NCBI GenBank assembly: GCA_026724425.1
Contig: JAIUCV010000277.1
Location: forward strand, 434,001-498,000
Origin: Erythrophleum ivorense
Taxonomy: Eukaryota > Streptophyta > Magnoliopsida > Fabales > Fabaceae
Direction of reading: 5' to 3'
DNA length: 64,000 nt
The notes below the pieces were generated by a model, which saw only the letters and a list, made by a program, of their open reading frames with translations, had not been told where the DNA came from and searched no databases. Positions 57,848 through 64,000 of this stretch are shown piece after piece (the first letter of the stretch is position 1; the number at the start of each line of letters is the position of its first letter). The position numbers were made by a program, and so were the translations under genes.

Positions 57848-60800
57848 ATGAGCGCAGATGATGGTGACCCAGAAAAAAGAAGATCAAATTTAAGACAAGA
57901 ATCAGTGAGGCCAAATTCTTGGTTGACGAGCTTTCACCGTGATCTGATGGCCGGAGCGGTCGTGGGTGGGGTGGTCCACACGATCGTGGCCCCAATTGAG
58001 AGGGCGAAGCTTTTGTTGCAGACCCAGGAAAGCAATATGGCTATTGTTGTCAGTGGGCGTCGGAAATTCAAAGGCATGTTGGATTGTATAGTCCGTACTG
58101 TCAGAGAAGAAGGCGTTCTCTCCTTGTGGAGAGGCAATGGCACCAGTGTTCTTCGCTATTATCCTTCAGTCGCACTCAATTTCTCGCTCAAGGTCTGCTC
58201 CATATTTCTCCTCTCTTCTTGTACTTTTAATAATCTTTCCTGCTTATTTGCTACGTGTGAGTAAATTTATAGGAAACGTCGTATATGTTTATTTTGTGTG
58301 AGGCTTTCTTGCATTTCTTGTAACCCATTGGTTGGTTTCCTCTTGTTGCCTTACTCATTATTACGTAGCAGATTCTCCCATTCACTGAGGTTGTTTTCTT
58401 GCATTTCTTGTTCAGTGATGGGTTTTGATTTGATACCTTTTCACTGCTACTGGGTCTGAGCTACCATTTGAGAGTTGAACTGATAATGTCAAAATTGGAG
58501 CTGGTGTCCTGTCGCTGATCAAACTTTGGAGGAATTGGTCGTCTTCGATGCTTATTGTTTAACCTCTTCTACTTTGAATCTGAGACTAGTATTGTATCAA
58601 ATGATCCTAGAAGCTTCTACAGTTAGATATCATCCGAGATTCCGAAGAAGATACAAGTTATCCCATGTATTTTGCCTTCAGTGTTTTCTTCTTGGATGTC
58701 CAACGCCGGGACTAGAAACATCAGGATTTCGTTCATCTTGTAAATGCCCTGTCACTGGATAATGCACCCACCTGAGCCTTTCACTCCATGACGGTGTTTC
58801 TTTCAGCCCTTATATGCGGTTTTAGTCTTGAATGGTCTTTTTTGGCTAGTTCCAATGTCACTTTTGGCTAGGTGTGTCAAATTACAAGTATAATTCACAC
58901 TAGTAAGATATTGTTATGCCGTGGGAAGAATTAAGAAGGAAATTGGATCTATGGGTTGTGCATTCAGATGCCATCATTTTCTCACATCTCCTTTCTTTCA
59001 ACAATATAATAACTTCGGCTGTTGGAGGAAGGAAGAGAGAAAAATTCACACTTTCAGGCACCAGATTGCTGAAACTGTCTGCCATAGCCCATGGGTAGCC
59101 ATATAAATTGTAAGTGAATCAATTTAGGGTCTCAAACTCTAGAATTAATAAAAATTATGTTTTAGTCTGGTAGCTCATGCACAAAATGTTATATATTGTC
59201 TGTATTAGTTACGCATCCATTGTATTTTTTTCTTCTGGGAAGGGCAGGGAGTGGAGGTGTTACACTTTACATGCTGTCCCTAGTTAAGCATTGTTTCCTT
59301 TTTGAGAGCGTGACCTCAAAGGTCATACCTCATATGGAGCGGATCTGAGCTATGATGCCTGTAATAACCAAAATAACCTCCCACAATCTTAGTTCTTTGG
59401 ATGTCATATTTCTCTCTGGTTTGGTTTGTTCATTCAATTCTGTCTTTGTCCTTTACCTACCTAATCATAGTTTTTTGTTTTCCTCTCTCTACAGATTTCT
59501 TTCATGTTTCGCATATACTATATTCTACTTGTACTCTCTTCCTTTCTTTTGTTAAATCTATAACCCGTGGACCTTACTTTCTATTGTTCTATCCCTTACA
59601 ACCATTTGTCCCTATTACTTGAGCAAATACAGTCAAACCTACAGATTTTGATTTGCAAACATTACACAGACGGCACTATTCTTCTTGTGTTCACTAGTTA
59701 TGAAGTGAATTTCAATAAATTTCTTGACAGAATATGACTCTGAAATGAATCAGCAGCATGTCTTTCACAAATTTACTGTGAAAAGGAGCCTTCCCGTTCT
59801 TGTTTTAAATTTCTCTGTTTTCTTCTCTATTTTTTTTTCTTTCTTCAGGCTAACTTCAGGGAAGATTTCCTTCGCCATTCTAAATCCCTCCCATCCCTGT
59901 AGGGTGCAATCTTACTTAATTAAAGCTCCTTATATTCACAAGTACTCCGCTCCCCTTTGGGTGATATCAAGCGCTGCCTAGTTTTATTGGAAACACTTAT
60001 ATCTTAGAAACGTTCCTTAGCTGTTGGCTCTAACAAGGTTATAAGGTTTCTTGTTGATTTTTTTTTTTCAATGCACCATATATAATTGACGTTTCTACAT
60101 TGCTCGGTGCTTCTTTAGCATCGAGACAGAAAACTTACTTATTGACCAGTATTATATGATTTTGTATTATTTTCCTGTGTGTATCTATATTAGAAACCTC
60201 TTTTTAATCTCTGGTAGGAGTATGATATAATTCATAATACAAATCACGGGAATGGGTAATATACAAGTTTGTAATAGCATCAAATAAAAATTCAATGTTA
60301 CAGATGTCTTATCCAAGTTGATGATTCATTAGTAAAGATGTAATTAATAGAGCCATAGAATTCACCTTGAAAGTTTGGAATATGTTTCCAAGAATGTGGC
60401 CCTTATAATTTGTGTTTTTAATGTACTGAGGATGACAGAATGGGGGGAAAAATCTGACAAAAAATGCAGGCTTTGTGCTTCTGATATCCTAATGGTTACG
60501 TGAGTGTTTAGTTGGAGTGTAATTAATTACATCAATGCAAGAAAACATAACCCAGCTAAATTATGCACAAGTACCTGGGTTTGTTATTAAATTACCAGAG
60601 AACTATCTTTAACTATTTGTAAACTGTTTTGCCTTTTTTGTCCTTCTTTTGCCCCTTATGATTTTATTATTTGTCAAACATGTTTGGTTCAGACGATTGT
60701 GAGTGCACCCAGCCAACTTTTTTTCCCCCCTCTTTTTCAGAATATGGATTTTCTTATCTGTGACATAATGGTAGATGACATTGTCCATATAAAAGTTTGA

Positions 60801-61661
60801 CACAACTCGCCTATTTATATCATGCAAAATTTAGATGAAAGTTACATTTCCAAAACTGAGATACTGCTTTGTCACTGAGATATTGCTTTGTCAGTCTATT
60901 ATATGTATATATCTCTTCGTGTTGTTTTGTCTGTTATTCACTCTTAACTGATGTAAGGCTATAAGTGAAGCAATAAATGTCAGGTTACAGTATTTGCAGG
61001 TTCTTGATAGATTTGTTTTCTTCTACAGGATCTTTACAGAAACATATTAAGAAGTGGAAACTCCTGCGGAAATATTTTTTTGTCTGGTGCATCCGCTAAT
61101 TTTGTTGCTGGGGCTGGAGCCGGTTGTACAACGCTTGTCTTGGTATATCCACTTGATATTGCGCACACACGCCTTGCTGCTGACATCGGAAGAACAGAGA
61201 AGCGTCAATTTCGAGGCATCCACCATTTCTTGGCCACCATATTTAAAAGGGATGGGATTAGAGGGATTTACAGGGGCCTTCCTGCCTCTTTACAGGGAAT
61301 GGTGGTACACCGAGGCCTTTACTTCGGAGGCTTTGATACGATAAAAGAGATGTTATCTGAAGAATCAGAAGCTAAGTTAGCGTTATGGAAACGTTGGGTG
61401 GTGGCTCAGGCAGTGACAACGTCAGCTGGGTTGATATCATATCCATTAGACACAGTTCGAAGGAGGATGATGATGCAGTCCGGCATGGAACACCCCGTGT
61501 ACAGTAGCACCCTCGACTGCTGGAGGAAAATATATAGGACAGAAGGCTTTGTTTCATTTTACCGTGGGGCAGTCTCCAACATGTTCAGGAGCACCGGGGC
61601 TGCAGCCATATTAGTCTTGTACGACGAGGTCAAGAAATTTATGAATTGGGGTCCATTGTAA
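57848..61661 (+). CDS. ADP/ATP carrier-family nucleotide transporter, PM-ANT1-like
   Basis: Two exons, 57848-58192 and 61029-61661 (GT-AG, phase 0, intron 2836 bp); 325 residues, near the ~330 of Arabidopsis At5g56450 (PM-ANT1). The mitochondrial carrier family's three repeats are present, each with its signature: PIERAK (49-54), PLDIAHTR (156-163), PLDTVRRR (254-261). The RRRMMM signature of adenine-nucleotide carriers is at 259-264. The start is the ATG giving MSADDGDPEK; no long presequence as in mitochondrial AACs. The exon-exon join reads FSLK/DLYRN. By family knowledge the Arabidopsis relative is reported as a plasma-membrane ATP transporter in pollen; location here is inferred from similarity. 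No damage seen. Confidence 0.92.
59281..59445 (+). repeat. Dispersed repeat, copy 2 (in the carrier gene intron)
   Basis: Aligns with 52-215 at the left end of the window (shared ATGGAGCGGATCTGAG and GATGTCATATTTCTCTC). It lies in the large intron, sense orientation. Confidence 0.6.
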
Positions 61662-62876
61662 CACCGACCGTTCATACCCATTCATTACATTTTAACACAT
61701 ACCACACTTTCAGAATTAGGATAACTTCGTACTGTGTACTGCACAAATGAGCTTCATCACAGCTCATTAGCCAAGTCACCTTTGTGGTTCGGCTATACAG
61801 AAATTCCTTTTATATTGGCCTCTGACGTTCCAAATATTCATATAGCAATTGTGTTTTTTACTCTTAGAGTTGGTTCTCCTAGAGTTGCTCAAGATTTAGA
61901 AGTTAAATAGAATAATAATGGGCAACCGGATCTTGCACTACCCAGTGATAGTTTTTTTTTATGGCCCTTCTCATGTGCACATAATGCTTGTGATAGTTTT
62001 GTGCACTGTATGTATAGCTAGTTTCTTTTTTTTAAATGCATCCAAATTTATATATGAATAAGATTTATAACGTTATATATATAAATATATATTGGTTAAT
62101 TCAGTAAAATTTATAAATAAAAGTAAACTAAGATAAAACTGTTCATAAAAGCTACAATATATTATGTGTGTGTGTGTATTCTTTTTGTATACCTTTTTAA
62201 CTGAGGCACTGGCCATTATGTACTTAATGCATAGTAGAGGATCCCCGTGCAACCGTTAACGAGGCCCGTTCCTCCATGGACGGTGCGATGCCTTGTCTCA
62301 TTTCTAGTTTTCTTTTTTATTATTATTTTCAGGGATCTCTTACTGCACCCTCACCCATGGCATTAAAAGAAATGTATTCATGTTCATATTAAAGGCAGCG
62401 AGTAAACTATGTTTTAAGACCAGAGTATAGCACCTGACAGACTCGAACCAAAGCACCTTAAGGTACTTTTGGCGGAGGCAATTGCCACTTTTGTTTCTTA
62501 CTTAGTTTTGCTTTTTATCTTCTGTAAACATAAATTGCAGTGATGCGTTGAATGGGGCTTTTCCAAACTTGTATCCAGGAAAGAAAAAAAAAGGATATTC
62601 TTCTTACGTTAGACGTTAGGCTGTAAAGATTCCAAATGGGGTCCGCCAATGTTAAAAAAATGAATCATTCTAAATAAATTTCGATCATTTAGATGATTCT
62701 AATGGTTCCAATTAAAAAAATCCTAATCGAATTTATTACATAACTGAATATTGAATGATCAACATTTATTCAAAATAATTCTTTTTTCCTCCACAAATTA
62801 ATACAATCCAGATTCTCCAATGTGTCACAAATCAAAGCCATGGCATGCATGCGGCCTCCTATTTTGTTTTTCTTTT

Positions 62877-62916
<40 letters not shown>

Positions 62917-64000
62917 TTGGAAAGTGGAGACGCACTCATTCACTGTTGGATTGTGGGTTATAGCCTATGGGCTACTGTGATGAGTATGATGACCAAGCTG
63001 TCTTTTCCCAGCCCAAAGGAAAATGACGGGGTCCCATTGGTGGGAAGTGGGGTTAGGACACTTCCACCTCAATCTATCACCTTTCAACTCCGACTTCCTT
63101 TTCGGTAATTAATTGGGAAAAAATCTTTCTACCTTTTCTTTTACTATAAAATTTGGCCAGCAAATCTTTTTCATATCAGGAAAGGGTCTGTCCAGAAAAA
63201 AACAATATGGGGTGAAACTTACTCTCTATTGGCCCAGCCCTCATGTCCCTATTTCTCTCTCAATGAATTTTGTTAGCCTTTCCCCGTGTCTCTATTTTTC
63301 TCTCACGGAATCTTCTTACCAGAGAAGATCCTGATTTCAAAACTTGCAAGCCTCCTTGATACAATGTTGCCATATATTCACTTCCTTAGGACTTTCTTCT
63401 ATTTTTATTTTCTCTCGTTTCATTGAGTTTTAGTTTGCAGATGGGCTTAGGCAAAAGAAGAGGATACATCATATGTTGATCCTTCATGATGATTATCAGT
63501 TGGTTGAGACGTGTTCCGTTTGGTTGAGCGTTTTACAAAGACTTTTTTTTTTTTTATAAATTATATCATGCCTATTATATTTTTATATTTATTATTTTAT
63601 TTATTAAATTATTTTTTTAAACCTCATTTATTTATATTTTACGTTTCTTTTAACATTATACCCACTGACCAAACGGATTACAGAGTCTTTAGGGTTTAGG
63701 AAGTATAGAGTCTTTACCTTGAGTTTAGGTGTATATAGCCAAGTGCCAACCTGTCTGGCGGTATCACAAATTTATGTTTTGTCCTTGCTTCGTGTTTTAG
63801 GTTTCAATCCCCTTCTGGACTTTTATTTTTTTTCAGATGCTGGATTCAGTCATTATTTAGAATAAATTTGGAAGACTTCATTGGAAATAACAAATTAATT
63901 CAACAAAACCAAAGAGACAATCATTTTTTTATTACATGTGTTTTCACCGTTAATCCTTTGCAAAGTGAGGGTTTTGACGAGAATGAAACCAAGGATTCTA
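61662..64000. other. Intergenic DNA downstream of the carrier gene
   Basis: No supported gene. Contains a short (TG)n tract at about 62165-62177, a (GA)n microsatellite at 62882-62914 and AT-rich tracts. Open frames here are short, without domain similarity I recognise. Confidence 0.55.
62882..62914. repeat. (GA)n microsatellite
   Basis: About 16 uninterrupted AG/GA units after a T-rich run. Likely polymorphic in length. Confidence 0.95.

Noticed and set aside
62845..63108. Open frame containing a run of Arg-Glu repeats
   Set aside because: Produced by the (GA)n microsatellite at 62882-62914; no homology or gene context.
1..64000. tRNA, rRNA, CRISPR or prokaryotic operon features
   Set aside because: None could be recognised by eye. 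The initiator-tRNA-like motif at 13920 is a retrotransposon primer site, not a tRNA gene. A tRNAscan run would settle this.

Overview
This is nuclear DNA from a flowering plant, most likely a woody core eudicot; a Vitis-like genome is my guess from general character only. The evidence is intron-split genes with GT-AG junctions, AT-rich intergenic DNA, plant-type Copia retrotransposons primed by initiator Met-tRNA, MITE-like elements, and plant-specific families (an FTSH4-type i-AAA protease, GH32 cell-wall invertase-like proteins with the 9-nt mini-exon, a PM-ANT1-type nucleotide carrier). No bacterial feature (operon, CRISPR, Shine-Dalgarno site) is present.

Layout. (1) 0.3-23.8 kb: two tandem, same-direction (minus strand) seven-exon FTSH4-like genes, copy A (368-6802) and copy B (10615-22263). 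Each encodes a predicted 712-residue mitochondrial i-AAA protease. The duplicated block also covers the promoter and upstream DNA. Copy B carries a 5.18-kb Copia element in intron 5. Both copies keep the Walker motifs and HEGGH zinc site, but both have lost, by different substitutions, the second arginine finger of the SRH motif. (2) 23.8-45.2 kb: a transposon-rich block with a LINE relic, an old minus-strand Copia (26758-32070, two 499-bp LTRs), and a second old Copia (32189-45177) whose gag region is split by a 6.45-kb non-coding LTR-type insertion (34814-41264). (3) 46.7-54.6 kb: two tandem plus-strand GH32 genes. The first (46796-49209) is intact with 575 codons. The second (52141-54565) has a 2-nt deletion giving early termination. 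Both lack the Asp that marks true invertases, so fructan exohydrolase activity is a reasonable alternative. (4) 57.8-61.7 kb: an intact two-exon ADP/ATP-carrier-family gene close to Arabidopsis At5g56450 (PM-ANT1). (5) 61.7-64 kb: no gene seen.

The genes do not form one pathway. The unifying theme is tandem duplication followed by asymmetric decay or change, with transposons inserting at different places in the sister copies. The three Copia footprints cover about 23.5 kb, over a third of the window. I found no clearly new multi-gene system. The strongest leads are the paired loss of the arginine finger in both FTSH4-like copies, the GH32 pair with altered specificity and catalytic-pocket residues, and the non-coding 6.45-kb insertion with its cluster of perfect 14-bp palindromes.
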